Positions 7,475 to 16,100 of a stretch of DNA of 64,000 bases are shown piece after piece. The position numbers were made by a program, and so were the translations under genes. How positions within the stretch are numbered: position 1 is the first letter of the stretch; the number at the start of each line of letters is the position of its first letter. The notes under the pieces are model-generated. The model was not told where the DNA came from. It did no database searches and worked only from the letters and a program-made list of their open reading frames with translations. The stretch is from Paenibacillus sp. UNC451MF (GTDB lineage Bacteria > Bacillota > Bacilli > Paenibacillales > NBRC-103111). The DNA is taken from positions 103,395 through 167,394 of the forward strand of contig NZ_KK366025.1 in NCBI RefSeq assembly GCF_000686845.1, written 5' to 3'.

Positions 7475-9016
7475 TTAAAGGGGGGGATTTTTCCTATATA
7501 TGTTATGCTCTCTTGCGTACATCATTGGAGTGGTACCCACATATTTCTTGAACAATAAGCTAAAATGCTTCGTATCCTCATAGCCGACAAGCTGACTGAC
7601 CTCCTGCAGCCGTTCAATGCCTCCACTCAGCAGCTCCTTCGCTTTTCGTATGCGGTAACCGGTAATATAGTCGGAGAAGGTTGTGCCTGTCTGGCTTTTA
7701 AATATGCGGGACAAGTAACCAAGGCTGATATGATGATCCGAGGCGAATTGCTGCAGGGAGATGTTCTCTTGATAATGATTGTGAATATGCTGCAGCAGCA
7801 TGGGAACAAGTCCTTTAGGATTCAATTCTTTCGTAGCCATACCACAGTACAAGTCAAGCAGCTTTTCCCGCAACCATTCGGACAGCTCATCGTAACCGGA
7901 GCATCCGTTCAAACTCCGCAAATCCTCCTGCAAATCATTCAGGCTCACCATTCCGCTGCTTGAAGAAAGAAGGCGATACTTTAACGAAAATAGCATATCC
8001 TGAACAAATAGCCGCAGCTGACGTTTTGTAATACGCTTTTGACACAAGTCCTCAAGTATGAGCTTCATCATGTTCTGTCCCTTCAGTAAATCCCCTTTCT
8101 TGTAATGAACCTCCATCACACGAACTTTATCCCATACGTTCAGCAGATCCGCCTCACGCCGTTTCGTCCCTAATGTAAGAAAAGTCGGCATTCCGAAGAT
8201 CGCCTGCTCCTCGATGCACTGCTTCAGTTGTATAAAAACACTGCGAAGCGATTCCAACTCCCTTTTCACACCAAAGCCCATATGTGCCTGAAGGGGAAGC
8301 TCTCTTAGCCGCTCATAAAACCGCAATAACACCGGCTGAACTCCCTCTTCTTCTGTCACTCCGGACATGGGAACAAGCAGCAATCTTTGCCGAGAGTCCA
8401 GATCAATGCATAATATCGGTGCACCTGGATAAAGGATATCGGCAAGCTGACTTTGGAGCTCATCCACGCCAAGATCTACCTCTTTCCAGCATTTGATCAG
8501 CTCCCCACTGCTTAGAGAAAGCAGTACCATTCCATACCTCTGACGGTTCACTTCTCTCCCGAACTCCGACTTCTCAGTGACTTCATCTTCAGATAACAGC
8601 ATTTGGGCAAGGGAGCCTACTAACCATTCTGCCCTTCTCCTGTTCCCTTCTTCGATAAGAAGAATCGATTTATCCACTGCTTGAATCAATATCTCCTTTT
8701 TGACCGGCTTTAATAAATAATCGCCCACTCCAAACTTCATGCTCTGCCGGGCATATTCAAACTCATCATGAACACTAAGGATTATGCATTTGATCGTGGA
8801 ATCCAGTTTAGTCAGCTCTTCGATCAATTCCAAACCATCGATTCCCGGCATATTGATATCTGTCAGCACAAGATTGGGGCGCAACTCGATTGCAGCCGCC
8901 AACGCATCGTCGCCATTATCAAATGCATGTATCCTATGCTTTGGGCTATAGTAGGCCAACAGCTGCTCCAGCTCCGCCAGTGCCCAGCGTTCATCCTCCA
9001 CTACAAAAATATTCAT
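7475..9016 (-). CDS. YesN-like response regulator with AraC-type DNA-binding domain
   Basis: A 513-residue protein. The N-terminal receiver domain has acidic Glu7-Asp8, phospho-acceptor Asp53 (LTDINMPGIDG) and the conserved Lys in YLLKPVKKE. A middle region of about 260 residues resembles none that I can name. The C-terminal ~100 residues are an AraC double helix-turn-helix, with ISLGYLSRIFKSQTGTTF and VGYEDTKHFSLLFKKYVG. GGGAGAGG stands 7 bases before the ATG, which overlaps the kinase stop. This is the standard partner of the YesM-type kinase upstream and likely activates the binding-protein/permease genes that follow. Confidence 0.94.
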   Translation of the reverse strand: MNIFVVEDERWALAELEQLLAYYSPKHRIHAFDNGDDALAAAIELRPNLVLTDINMPGIDGLELIEELTKLDSTIKCIILSVHDEFEYARQSMKFGVGDYLLKPVKKEILIQAVDKSILLIEEGNRRRAEWLVGSLAQMLLSEDEVTEKSEFGREVNRQRYGMVLLSLSSGELIKCWKEVDLGVDELQSQLADILYPGAPILCIDLDSRQRLLLVPMSGVTEEEGVQPVLLRFYERLRELPLQAHMGFGVKRELESLRSVFIQLKQCIEEQAIFGMPTFLTLGTKRREADLLNVWDKVRVMEVHYKKGDLLKGQNMMKLILEDLCQKRITKRQLRLFVQDMLFSLKYRLLSSSSGMVSLNDLQEDLRSLNGCSGYDELSEWLREKLLDLYCGMATKELNPKGLVPMLLQHIHNHYQENISLQQFASDHHISLGYLSRIFKSQTGTTFSDYITGYRIRKAKELLSGGIERLQEVSQLVGYEDTKHFSLLFKKYVGTTPMMYAREHNIYRKNPPL

Positions 9017-10845
9017 AGCGCAGCCTCTCCCTCTTTATCACACTCAATGTTCTCCGTAACGAACGGTAGGATCAAGGATACAGAGGTTCCTTCACCAGGC
9101 TTGCTAGTAAAAGTTAAGCCGTACTCTTTACCGTAATACAGCTGAATTCGCTGGCGAATATTTAATAATCCAATTCCATGGGCAGCATCCTCATAGGAAT
9201 TTAATGGATTGGACGTACGAAATGCTCGTTGCAGGATAACCACAGCTTTGTCGTGCATGCCCTCTCCATTGTCACGTACGGTAATCGTGAGCACCCCTTG
9301 GGTTGCAATAGCCTGGATCGTAATGCAGCCTCCCGATTTCGTTCTGCGAAGTCCATGGTTAAAAGCATTCTCAACCAAGGGCTGAAGTGTTAACTTTAGG
9401 ATCGAGGCTTGGAGTAGTTCTCGCGGAATATCACAGTGAAGCTGAATCCGGTTGCCGAACCGGTGCTGCTGAATGTTAAAGTAATTGTGAATATGCTCGA
9501 TTTCTTCATGCAGCGCAACCGGGTGTTGGAGATTTTTCATACTATATTGAAACAGCCCGGCCAACGATTCGGAAATTTCGGCGACCTCTTCAATGCCTCT
9601 CAAACGACTAATCGACTTCATTATGTTCAAGGTATTGTATAAAAAATGAGGGTTAATTTGTGCGTGCAGGGCTGATAGCTGCGCATTCTTCTCTGCCAGC
9701 TTCGACTCGTATACTTCGTGGATTAAGCGGGAAATACTCTCAAGCATGTGGTTATACATCCGGCTCAGCTTGCCAATCTCGTTTCGTCCGGAATATTCCA
9801 TCCTATGACTGAAATCGCCCAACTCTACTCTCGACATGTTCCGCATCAGCTTGTTAAGCGGTCGCATTATTTGATGAGACAATAAGTAGGAGACCGCAGC
9901 GATCAACAGCATCGTCAGAACCCCTACCAGCAGCACAATGTCTTGACTCCTTTTTTGTTTAAGCAAAATCACATCTTTTGGAATGAGAATGATCGTATTC
10001 CAGCCGGTATATCCAGACTTGACGACCGTGTATAGGTAATCGGCCTGTCTCCAGTGCAGCTCACCTTCTGTGGCGGCTTGGGTCAAAACTCCCTGATCAA
10101 AGGCTTCTTGGGTGCTTCCGGCATTATTGTTTCCATTTTCATATATGATTCGACCCTCATCGTTCACAATCAGCACGCTCATCGTGTGTTCCATTTCATT
10201 GGCATTGGTGTTAGCCAACACCATATTGAACGCGTTTACATTGATGTCGATATTCACAAAGCCGATGATCGTCTGTGTTGGAATTTTCGTAATTTTACGT
10301 ACAAACGATATCGCCTTCTCGGAACGCTGCTCATCGGTCTGTATCTCGTTTAAAGGAAGAATCACAAACGGTCGCTTGCTTAAAGAAATCGCTAAATCCC
10401 CCAGTTGATCTGGAGTTAACTGATTCGTCAGCTTCGGGTCCACCTTTTTGGAATATCGGTACAGATGATTATCCAGCGAGTAAATGGAGATGCTCTGGAC
10501 GTAGGTCTTGGGATAAGAGAAATTAAATAAAATCGGATTCAGCTTGTAACCGACCACTTCTTTCTCAACAGGATCAGACGCTTTATAGAAATCAAACAGG
10601 ATGCCCTGAATGGACGGATCAATCGAGATCGCAAGCGACAGCTCCTCAATGTTCTGGATGTATAAATCGATCATTTCCGAAAATTGTTTAGATATAATGT
10701 TCGATAATGAGAACGTCTGATCTTTAATATCACTAGTATTTTTGTAATAAAAAATGCCGCAGGTAATTCCAACAATGAGCAGGGAGACGAAGGAAAAGGA
10801 AATGAACATTTTCGTTTTCAGCATCTGATCATTCCAATGGCGCAT
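9013..10845 (-). CDS. YesM-like sensor histidine kinase
   Basis: The frame opens at 10872, but the ATG at 10845 is preceded by GGGAGG at 5 bases, giving 610 residues. A first membrane segment near residues 14-33 and a second near 302-323 bracket a ~265-residue extracellular sensor region (dCache-like by position). A HAMP linker follows (SHQIMRPLNKLMRNM), then the His_kinase motif HAQINPHFLYNTLN with the phosphorylated His near 400, and an HATPase_c domain with LVENAFNHGL, DNGEGM and GIGLLNIRQR. It probably senses the extracellular sugar or the loaded binding protein. It overlaps the response regulator by 4 bases. Confidence 0.94.
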   Translation of the reverse strand: MRHWNDQMLKTKMFISFSFVSLLIVGITCGIFYYKNTSDIKDQTFSLSNIISKQFSEMIDLYIQNIEELSLAISIDPSIQGILFDFYKASDPVEKEVVGYKLNPILFNFSYPKTYVQSISIYSLDNHLYRYSKKVDPKLTNQLTPDQLGDLAISLSKRPFVILPLNEIQTDEQRSEKAISFVRKITKIPTQTIIGFVNIDINVNAFNMVLANTNANEMEHTMSVLIVNDEGRIIYENGNNNAGSTQEAFDQGVLTQAATEGELHWRQADYLYTVVKSGYTGWNTIILIPKDVILLKQKRSQDIVLLVGVLTMLLIAAVSYLLSHQIMRPLNKLMRNMSRVELGDFSHRMEYSGRNEIGKLSRMYNHMLESISRLIHEVYESKLAEKNAQLSALHAQINPHFLYNTLNIMKSISRLRGIEEVAEISESLAGLFQYSMKNLQHPVALHEEIEHIHNYFNIQQHRFGNRIQLHCDIPRELLQASILKLTLQPLVENAFNHGLRRTKSGGCITIQAIATQGVLTITVRDNGEGMHDKAVVILQRAFRTSNPLNSYEDAAHGIGLLNIRQRIQLYYGKEYGLTFTSKPGEGTSVSLILPFVTENIECDKEGEAAL

Positions 10846-10868
10846 AGGAGCCTCCCGGGATATATGAA

Positions 10869-11762
10869 TCATGAGGATTCGCGGTATTTTCCAGGCGAGC
10901 AGCCAACCTCTCTATGGAACAATCGGCTGAAAAAGGCAGGGTCCTCATATCCAACGCGGCCAGCGATGGTGATGACCTTCTCATCTGTTTCCAGCAGTAG
11001 GTGCTTCGCCCTCTCGATACGAATTCGGTGAATCATATCGACCACTGTCATGCCCAGCGATTCTTTAAAAATCCGGTTCAATTGACGAGAGCTGATACTG
11101 TATAACTCGCACAGGTCAGTAATGCTTATTTTTTTATCATAGTAGCGTTCCAAATAGCCGCAAATTCGCCGGACGAGCAACTGTTTTGCGCTGCTGCGCA
11201 CGTTTTCTCTTCCGCTTTGCCCTTCGGCATGACGGTATGCCCGGGACAGCAAAATAAGCAGCTCTACCATCTGAAGACGTATTAACGGTTCAAAGCCTGG
11301 CTGCCGGTTTTCAAATTCTTGGATGATCGTTTCAAGCAAAAATTGAGTGCGGGTCGCATCTTGCCCGTTCAAATTCAAGCAGCGATGAAAACGCTCTCTT
11401 TTATCTAGAAAAGGGTGCACGTAAAAATAGTCCATGGATTGGGACACGCCCAAATCCTGAAGCCAATTGCCTTGAATCAAATCTGACATGAACAGGCAGT
11501 TGATGATTTCTATTTCTTTACCCGGATTGATGCTGTATGTATGAACCTCACCCGGATTGATAATGAATACATCCCCCGAGCGGATTTCGTAGAAGTTCCC
11601 TTCAAAAACATGCTGTGCCTCGCCTCGGACAACATAAACCAGCTCGACAAAGTCATGGCCGTGCAGCAGCGGAACATGCTCATGGTCATGAAAAAAACGC
11701 CGGATCCAGAACGGAAACGACTGTTCTTTAATAAATTGGCTGCTGTGTAACTGTCTCTCCAT
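10869..11762 (-). CDS. AraC family transcriptional regulator (cupin sensor + HTH)
   Basis: The ATG at 11762 has AGGAGG 7 bases upstream, so I reject the longer reading to 11870. The 297-residue product has an N-terminal cupin-type sugar-sensing domain (LLHGHDFVELVYVVRGEAQ, GDVFIINPGEVHTY) and a C-terminal AraC pair of helix-turn-helices (ISSRQLNRIFKESLG, VGYEDPAFFSRLFHREVG). It heads the minus-strand locus, 23 bases before the kinase gene, so a second layer of control beside the two-component pair is likely. Confidence 0.93.
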   Translation of the reverse strand: MERQLHSSQFIKEQSFPFWIRRFFHDHEHVPLLHGHDFVELVYVVRGEAQHVFEGNFYEIRSGDVFIINPGEVHTYSINPGKEIEIINCLFMSDLIQGNWLQDLGVSQSMDYFYVHPFLDKRERFHRCLNLNGQDATRTQFLLETIIQEFENRQPGFEPLIRLQMVELLILLSRAYRHAEGQSGRENVRSSAKQLLVRRICGYLERYYDKKISITDLCELYSISSRQLNRIFKESLGMTVVDMIHRIRIERAKHLLLETDEKVITIAGRVGYEDPAFFSRLFHREVGCSPGKYRESS

Positions 11763-12020
11763 TGGAAAACCTCCTAAAAGTTTTACAAAGTAGAACTTGA
11801 TTCGAAAGCAGCTGACATGTTTCTTAAGAAAGAAAAAATACATTTTCTCTTTCTTATCGGGATTACCCATTGTATGCCCTCTACAATTATCATACGGGAA
11901 GTATCGAGATGCATCATGGTCAATTCAGACATTATTATAGCCTATTTGTACGCGAAAAAGCAGGAATACTGTCTTCTTGCAAACTTTTTTTATTTCTCGC
12001 TGTCTGACGTTGTTCAAAAA
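11763..12020. other. Intergenic control region upstream of the AraC gene
   Basis: No gene is supported. On the minus strand a TATAAT lies at 11939-11934, but I find no good -35 at proper spacing, which would suit an activator-dependent promoter. The leader to the AraC start would be about 165 bases. GTTTCTTAAGAAAG at 11819 is a short palindrome around TTAAG. Confidence 0.4.
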
Positions 12021-12054
12021 AGCACCAAGCCTGACATTACGTCGGACTGGTGCT
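12021..12054 (-). terminator. Intrinsic terminator after the TIM-barrel isomerase gene
   Basis: AGCACCAAGCCTGAC pairs with GTCGGACTGGTGCT with minor mismatches, and the minus strand continues into six T residues (plus-strand A run at 12016-12021). It ends the minus-strand unit 12066-13743. Confidence 0.8.
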
Positions 12055-12065
12055 ATCTACATGCG

Positions 12066-12980
12066 TTACTTGGATATGCGGTTCCAAATGCTGCGGGCTT
12101 TCTCCGCAAACCATAATGACTGTGTCCAGCGATCGCTGATTTCTTCCGTTTTGGCCCCGTATTCGTCCATGGTTATTGCGTAAGGAGGAGGTCCTAATTC
12201 ACATACAAAAGGAAACCGATCGTCATCGCTCGCCTGTGCAAGCCAGTGCTTCATCCCGCACTCCCACCAGCGTTCAAAATGCACCAGCATCGGATGCTCG
12301 CCGTTCTCTCCAACATTCACCTGTACCTGCTCCCCGTTAGATACTCGCGCATGAATGCATGATGTTCGGGCAAGCAGCGTTTGCAGCAGCCCTTCCGCTT
12401 CATCGCTAATCGTTCTCATTTCTCCTGCAACGACATAATGGGAGAAATCGATCGTAAGTCTCAAGGAAGGAAGGCTGTTCACATACTGCACCGTTCTCAG
12501 CAGGTCCTGTGTAATCGTCCCCCTATGGGTTTCAATAAACACATGAATGCCTGCATCCTGTGCTAAACGATCGATGTCGTACAGCAGCTTCTCCGCTTGC
12601 GCATCAATGATAAAAGGAGTCAGCACCTGAGCGTTAACATACTGAACGGTGCCTTCATAGGCTCTAAGCTTTTTTATAAATTCAGACATTTCCTCTGTGG
12701 TCTTCGGATACGCATTGACACTGAGGGTTAAGCCGAATTGATCAAGCAGTCTCTTCCATTCTTCAGCATGCGCAGGCTCCGGGATAGCGGCATTAACACC
12801 AGCAAAACCAGCATCTGCAATGCTGCGCAGCTTCGCTTCCTGACTCCAAGCAGAATCCCGATCTTCGCTGCTGTTGCGAAGACCGTTCATGGCCCACCAG
12901 GACATCTGTACATCCAATCGAGGTTTATTAGAATTAATGTGGGTAGACGGTTTGGTGTTCAATTCCACAAGGCCCCCCAT
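12066..12980 (-). CDS. Sugar phosphate isomerase/epimerase-like TIM-barrel protein
   Basis: A 304-residue protein of the xylose-isomerase-like TIM-barrel superfamily. Barrel strands carry ADAGFAGVNAAIPE, HVFIETHRGT, LRLTIDFSHY, SCIHARVSNG and FPFVCELGPP; the Glu, Asp and His residues in these strands are the usual metal ligands. The ATG at 12980 lies inside the end of the dioxygenase gene (47-base overlap) with GGAG 10 bases upstream; a later ATG at 12905 is the alternative and would remove about 25 unstructured residues. The tight overlap implies coupled translation with the dioxygenase. Confidence 0.85.
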   Translation of the reverse strand: MGGLVELNTKPSTHINSNKPRLDVQMSWWAMNGLRNSSEDRDSAWSQEAKLRSIADAGFAGVNAAIPEPAHAEEWKRLLDQFGLTLSVNAYPKTTEEMSEFIKKLRAYEGTVQYVNAQVLTPFIIDAQAEKLLYDIDRLAQDAGIHVFIETHRGTITQDLLRTVQYVNSLPSLRLTIDFSHYVVAGEMRTISDEAEGLLQTLLARTSCIHARVSNGEQVQVNVGENGEHPMLVHFERWWECGMKHWLAQASDDDRFPFVCELGPPPYAITMDEYGAKTEEISDRWTQSLWFAEKARSIWNRISK

Positions 12981-13743
12981 CCGGATTCATCTCCAAATCA
13001 ACCGGCGTTCCATCTGCGCGAAATAACGGCCGATAGTGGTGGCTTATACGTGCCGCGGATTCGTTGGCATAATGACAAATAAATGCTCTGCGGAACCGAT
13101 CCTTTGATTTATTACGATAAGATCCATGAATTAAATTGCCGTTAAAAAATAACACATCGCCTTTTTCCATGATGGCAGGAATCGCTTTTTGGTCCTTGGG
13201 AGGCTTCACATAATGGTTTGTGAACGATTCGTTAGCATCCGCTTTCTCCGGACAAATGATTTCATAATGGTTCGTTTGGGGCACAACCAAGAGTCCTCCA
13301 TTGTCCTCGTCGGCCGCGTCAATTGCCGTCCAAGCCGCGATACAGTTGCCAGGCTCTACCTTTAAATAAAAATTATCCTGATGGAGCGCCTGCCCCCTAG
13401 AACCTGGTGGCTTGTAATAAAACATGCTCTGTGCCGCCAACGGCTGCTCCTCGAATAAATCCGCCAGCACATCCATGACAGGCTTATGCAGCATGTAATT
13501 TTTAGCCGTTTCATTGAATCGATGCGGATGCATGACTCTCGGATACCGCTTTAAGGGGTCGTTGTTCTCATCATCCATAACAGGTTCGAAGTGACCCGGA
13601 ATCGTTGTCTCACTTATTTGCTCAAAAGTACGTTCCATTTCGGCAATATCGTCTGCGCTGAACAGCCCTTTGACAATTAAAAAGCCCTCTGTTTCAAAAT
13701 GCTCCTTCTGCTCTTGCGAGAGGGTTTGCAAAGCAATACTCAT
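12934..13743 (-). CDS. Phytanoyl-CoA dioxygenase (PhyH) family Fe(II)/2-oxoglutarate oxygenase
   Basis: I start at the ATG at 13743, because AAAGGGAG abuts the earlier ATG at 13752 but lies 9 bases from this one; the product is 269 residues. The double-stranded beta-helix oxygenase core shows the iron facial triad: His and Asp in ALHQDNFYLK, and the distal His in NGNLIHGSYRN followed by RFRRAFICHY, whose Arg binds 2-oxoglutarate. It opens with TEGFLIVKGLFSADDI, typical of PhyH proteins. Bacterial members hydroxylate many small molecules, and no substrate can be assigned. It overlaps the TIM-barrel gene downstream. Confidence 0.9.
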   Translation of the reverse strand: MSIALQTLSQEQKEHFETEGFLIVKGLFSADDIAEMERTFEQISETTIPGHFEPVMDDENNDPLKRYPRVMHPHRFNETAKNYMLHKPVMDVLADLFEEQPLAAQSMFYYKPPGSRGQALHQDNFYLKVEPGNCIAAWTAIDAADEDNGGLLVVPQTNHYEIICPEKADANESFTNHYVKPPKDQKAIPAIMEKGDVLFFNGNLIHGSYRNKSKDRFRRAFICHYANESAARISHHYRPLFRADGTPVDLEMNPDGGPCGIEHQTVYPH

Positions 13744-13786
13744 CTTCAACATCTCCCTTTGCGTTAATCAAGGTATGGATGATCAT

Positions 13787-13803
13787 TTATGCTCTTAGCA
13801 TAA
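13787..13803. promoter_or_regulatory. Palindrome in the divergent dioxygenase/AraC control region
   Basis: TTATGC-TCTTA-GCATAA has perfect 6-base arms and lies 44 bases before the dioxygenase start, between two divergent genes. It is a plausible operator for the AraC regulator that reads away on the plus strand. The evidence is only symmetry and position. Confidence 0.35.
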
Positions 13804-13934
13804 TGCAAATTGCTGTGAGGATGAAGTAACAATGATGCTAAGTAATCTTACGATCCTGCTATCCTTCTGGCAAAAGAGCCAATAATGGATTATGCTTGGA
13901 GAAACGCATTTGTTTAAGAAAGGAGCCTACGAGC

Positions 13935-14735
13935 ATGAATTTCGATAACAGAACCTTCCGGTATGATGGGGAAGCGTACGGAATCGTGATTGCGGGGCAT
14001 TTTGATAAGTCTGATACTTATGTGACCAAACGCCCTCAAGGCATGACCGACTGGCTCATTACGTATACATTAAGCGGCGAAGGATATTTTATGACCCCAG
14101 GTAAGGAGACCCTTTGCAAATCCGGGGATGTTACGCTGCTTAGAGCAGGCACTCCGCATCAATACGGTACGGTGAAGGGACAGAACTGGCATTTTGTCTG
14201 GGCTCATTTCTCTGATCGTTTCATGGAATCCAGTTTGCTTCCGGAGGCGGATATTCTTGTTCAGCCTGTTGACAATAGCTCCTCGCGCAAACGCATTTAC
14301 CGTACCTTTAAAAAAATTATTAATGACTCCAGGGAACGCGGCGAGTACTGGCATGAGCTGTGCTTGAACGGATTGCGTGAAATCCTTATTTTATTGGCCC
14401 AAAAAAGTATCCAAAGACTAGACGCAAGAATAGAAGAAGCGCTCAACTATTTATCCCTTCATATGCGCAAGCCGCTTCGTATTGAAGAATTATCACGAAA
14501 CATCGGCTTGTCCCCCTCCCGACTCTCCCATTTATTCAAGGAAAGCACGGGATATTCCATAATCGATACACTGAACCGGATGCGAATCCGTCAAGCCGCT
14601 CTTATGATTGAGCACACGGACCGCAGCCTGACGGAAATTGCGTTCGATGTCGGCTATCAAAACTATAATCATTTCACAAATCAATTCCGTAAGCACTACG
14701 GGGTGAATCCCGGTTCGTACAAAAAAACAACGTGA
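13935..14735 (+). CDS. AraC family transcriptional regulator
   Basis: The ATG at 13935 follows AAAGGAG at about 9 bases and is preferred over the one at 13896. The 266-residue protein has an N-terminal cupin/AraC-binding domain (TLSGEGYFMTPG, GDVTLLRAGTPHQYG) and a C-terminal double helix-turn-helix (LSPSRLSHLFKESTGYS, VGYQNYNHFTNQFRKHYG). It is transcribed away from the dioxygenase/isomerase pair and very likely regulates it, sensing a small sugar-like ligand. Confidence 0.93.
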   Translation: MNFDNRTFRYDGEAYGIVIAGHFDKSDTYVTKRPQGMTDWLITYTLSGEGYFMTPGKETLCKSGDVTLLRAGTPHQYGTVKGQNWHFVWAHFSDRFMESSLLPEADILVQPVDNSSSRKRIYRTFKKIINDSRERGEYWHELCLNGLREILILLAQKSIQRLDARIEEALNYLSLHMRKPLRIEELSRNIGLSPSRLSHLFKESTGYSIIDTLNRMRIRQAALMIEHTDRSLTEIAFDVGYQNYNHFTNQFRKHYGVNPGSYKKTT

Positions 14736-14775
14736 GGTAAACCAGAAGGCTTCAGCCCCTCCTATGATTAAAAAA

Positions 14776-14801
14776 AGAGGACGCAGTTGTGCGTCCTCTT
14801 C
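14776..14801. terminator. Bidirectional intrinsic terminator
   Basis: AAGAGGACGCA (14776-14786) pairs perfectly with TGCGTCCTCTT (14791-14801) around a GTTG loop. It is flanked by an A-run on the left and TCTTCTC on the right, so it can end both the plus-strand AraC gene and the minus-strand Gfo/Idh/MocA gene. Confidence 0.88.
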
Positions 14802-14804
14802 TTC

Positions 14805-15950
14805 TCACTCACCTGACACTTTAATCTCATTGCTTCCGAACCCAGTAACAGAGCGCGTCTTCTCGTAAAAATGGGTTGCGTTCGCCTGTATTCCTTCCCT
14901 CGTATAAAAAGGATCCTCCTTAGACAGCGGCAGCTGCACCCGACTTCCCGTACTGGCTGATTTATAAATGGCCGTAATCAATTCCAGTGTATTGCGGCCG
15001 CTCACTCCGTCGATCAGTATGCTGGAACCGTTATCAATTGCTTGCAGGACATTATCAATTTGCCCTCTATGTCCTAAATGCGGCAGATCAGGCAGAGCAT
15101 CATACTGAGCTTGAATTTGTCGCTCCAGCTGAACATTCGGCTCAGGAAACCCGTTTTCTTTGGAGACAGAGGCTTTAACCTTCCACGGCGTGGATATGCG
15201 CGCTGCAGTCCCTTGGAAAATAAGCTGCTGTTCCTCTCCATGATGAACTACCGAGCTGGTGACTTGCCCCAGTGAGCCTCCTGCATAACGCAAAATCGCT
15301 ACGGAGAGGTCTTCCACCTCCGCATTATCATGCGAGGTATTGCTCATGATGGCTTGTACCTCTTCCGGCATTCCCATCATCCACTGCAACGCATCGATAT
15401 GATGGACGGCATGATTGATCGTGCAGCCGCCGCCTTCCTTCTCCCAAGTGCCGCGCCACCATAAATCATAATAGCAGTGTCCCCTCCACCAGTAGGAGTC
15501 GACCTGTGCATGAACGATCTTGCCTGCCAAGCCTTGATCTATCGTTTGCTTTAATTTCATCATTGGGTTCGTAAAACGATTTTGAGCGATCACCGATAAA
15601 ATCTTGCCGGATTCCTCGGCAGCCCTGTTCATCTCATCACATTCTTGGAGGGAAGCTGCCATAGGCTTCTCTACAATGACATGAGAACCAGCCCTCAAAA
15701 AATCTTGTGTTATAAAGGAATGGGTATAAGGAGGCGTACAAACCGAGACAAGGTCAATACCCTGTCCGAGCAGATCCTTGTAGTCTTGAACGGCAACTGC
15801 ATTTAAATCGTTTTTTCTTATCGCCTCTTCCGCTTTTTCCTTGAACACGTCTGCGACCGCAACAATTTGGCATCGGTCCGAGAACGCAAGATAAGCATCG
15901 ATATGTGCCCTAGATATGGCTCCAGCACCAATGACAGCTACTCGTATCAT
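14805..15950 (-). CDS. Gfo/Idh/MocA family oxidoreductase
   Basis: The ATG at 15950 starts MIRVAVIGAGAISRAHI, directly at the Rossmann strand, and AGGGTGG lies about 7 bases upstream; the frame also runs open to 16022. The 381-residue product has GAGAIS for NAD(P) binding and the EKPMAAS signature with its catalytic Lys. GGGCTINHAVHHIDALQW holds the conserved His pair of the substrate domain. It likely oxidises a sugar or cyclitol. It is divergent from the AraC gene at 16101, which is the likely regulator. Confidence 0.92.
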   Translation of the reverse strand: MIRVAVIGAGAISRAHIDAYLAFSDRCQIVAVADVFKEKAEEAIRKNDLNAVAVQDYKDLLGQGIDLVSVCTPPYTHSFITQDFLRAGSHVIVEKPMAASLQECDEMNRAAEESGKILSVIAQNRFTNPMMKLKQTIDQGLAGKIVHAQVDSYWWRGHCYYDLWWRGTWEKEGGGCTINHAVHHIDALQWMMGMPEEVQAIMSNTSHDNAEVEDLSVAILRYAGGSLGQVTSSVVHHGEEQQLIFQGTAARISTPWKVKASVSKENGFPEPNVQLERQIQAQYDALPDLPHLGHRGQIDNVLQAIDNGSSILIDGVSGRNTLELITAIYKSASTGSRVQLPLSKEDPFYTREGIQANATHFYEKTRSVTGFGSNEIKVSGE

Positions 15951-16017
15951 ACGGTTCCACCCTTCAGCTATTTGGTTGTTCATCTTAATAATAAAAGAAA
16001 GACTAATATAATTATGA

Positions 16018-16055
16018 AGCAATATTGTGATTTAATGTTGGGATATTGCTATAAT
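16018..16055 (+). promoter_or_regulatory. Promoter with embedded 8-base inverted repeat
   Basis: AGCAATAT (16018-16025) and ATATTGCT (16043-16050) are perfect inverted arms 17 bases apart, and the right arm runs into TATAAT (16050-16055), a consensus -10 for the plus-strand AraC gene. No consensus -35 sits 17 bases upstream. The layout suits autoregulation or control of the divergent oxidoreductase. Confidence 0.5.
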
Positions 16056-16100
16056 GGAAAAAAATGATTTCGATTGAAGCGTGGAGAGTGAACGATACCT

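Noticed and set aside
11871-12020. Small hydrophobic or basic frames upstream of the AraC gene
   Set aside because: Weak ribosome sites, no homology signs, and overlap with promoter and terminator sequence.
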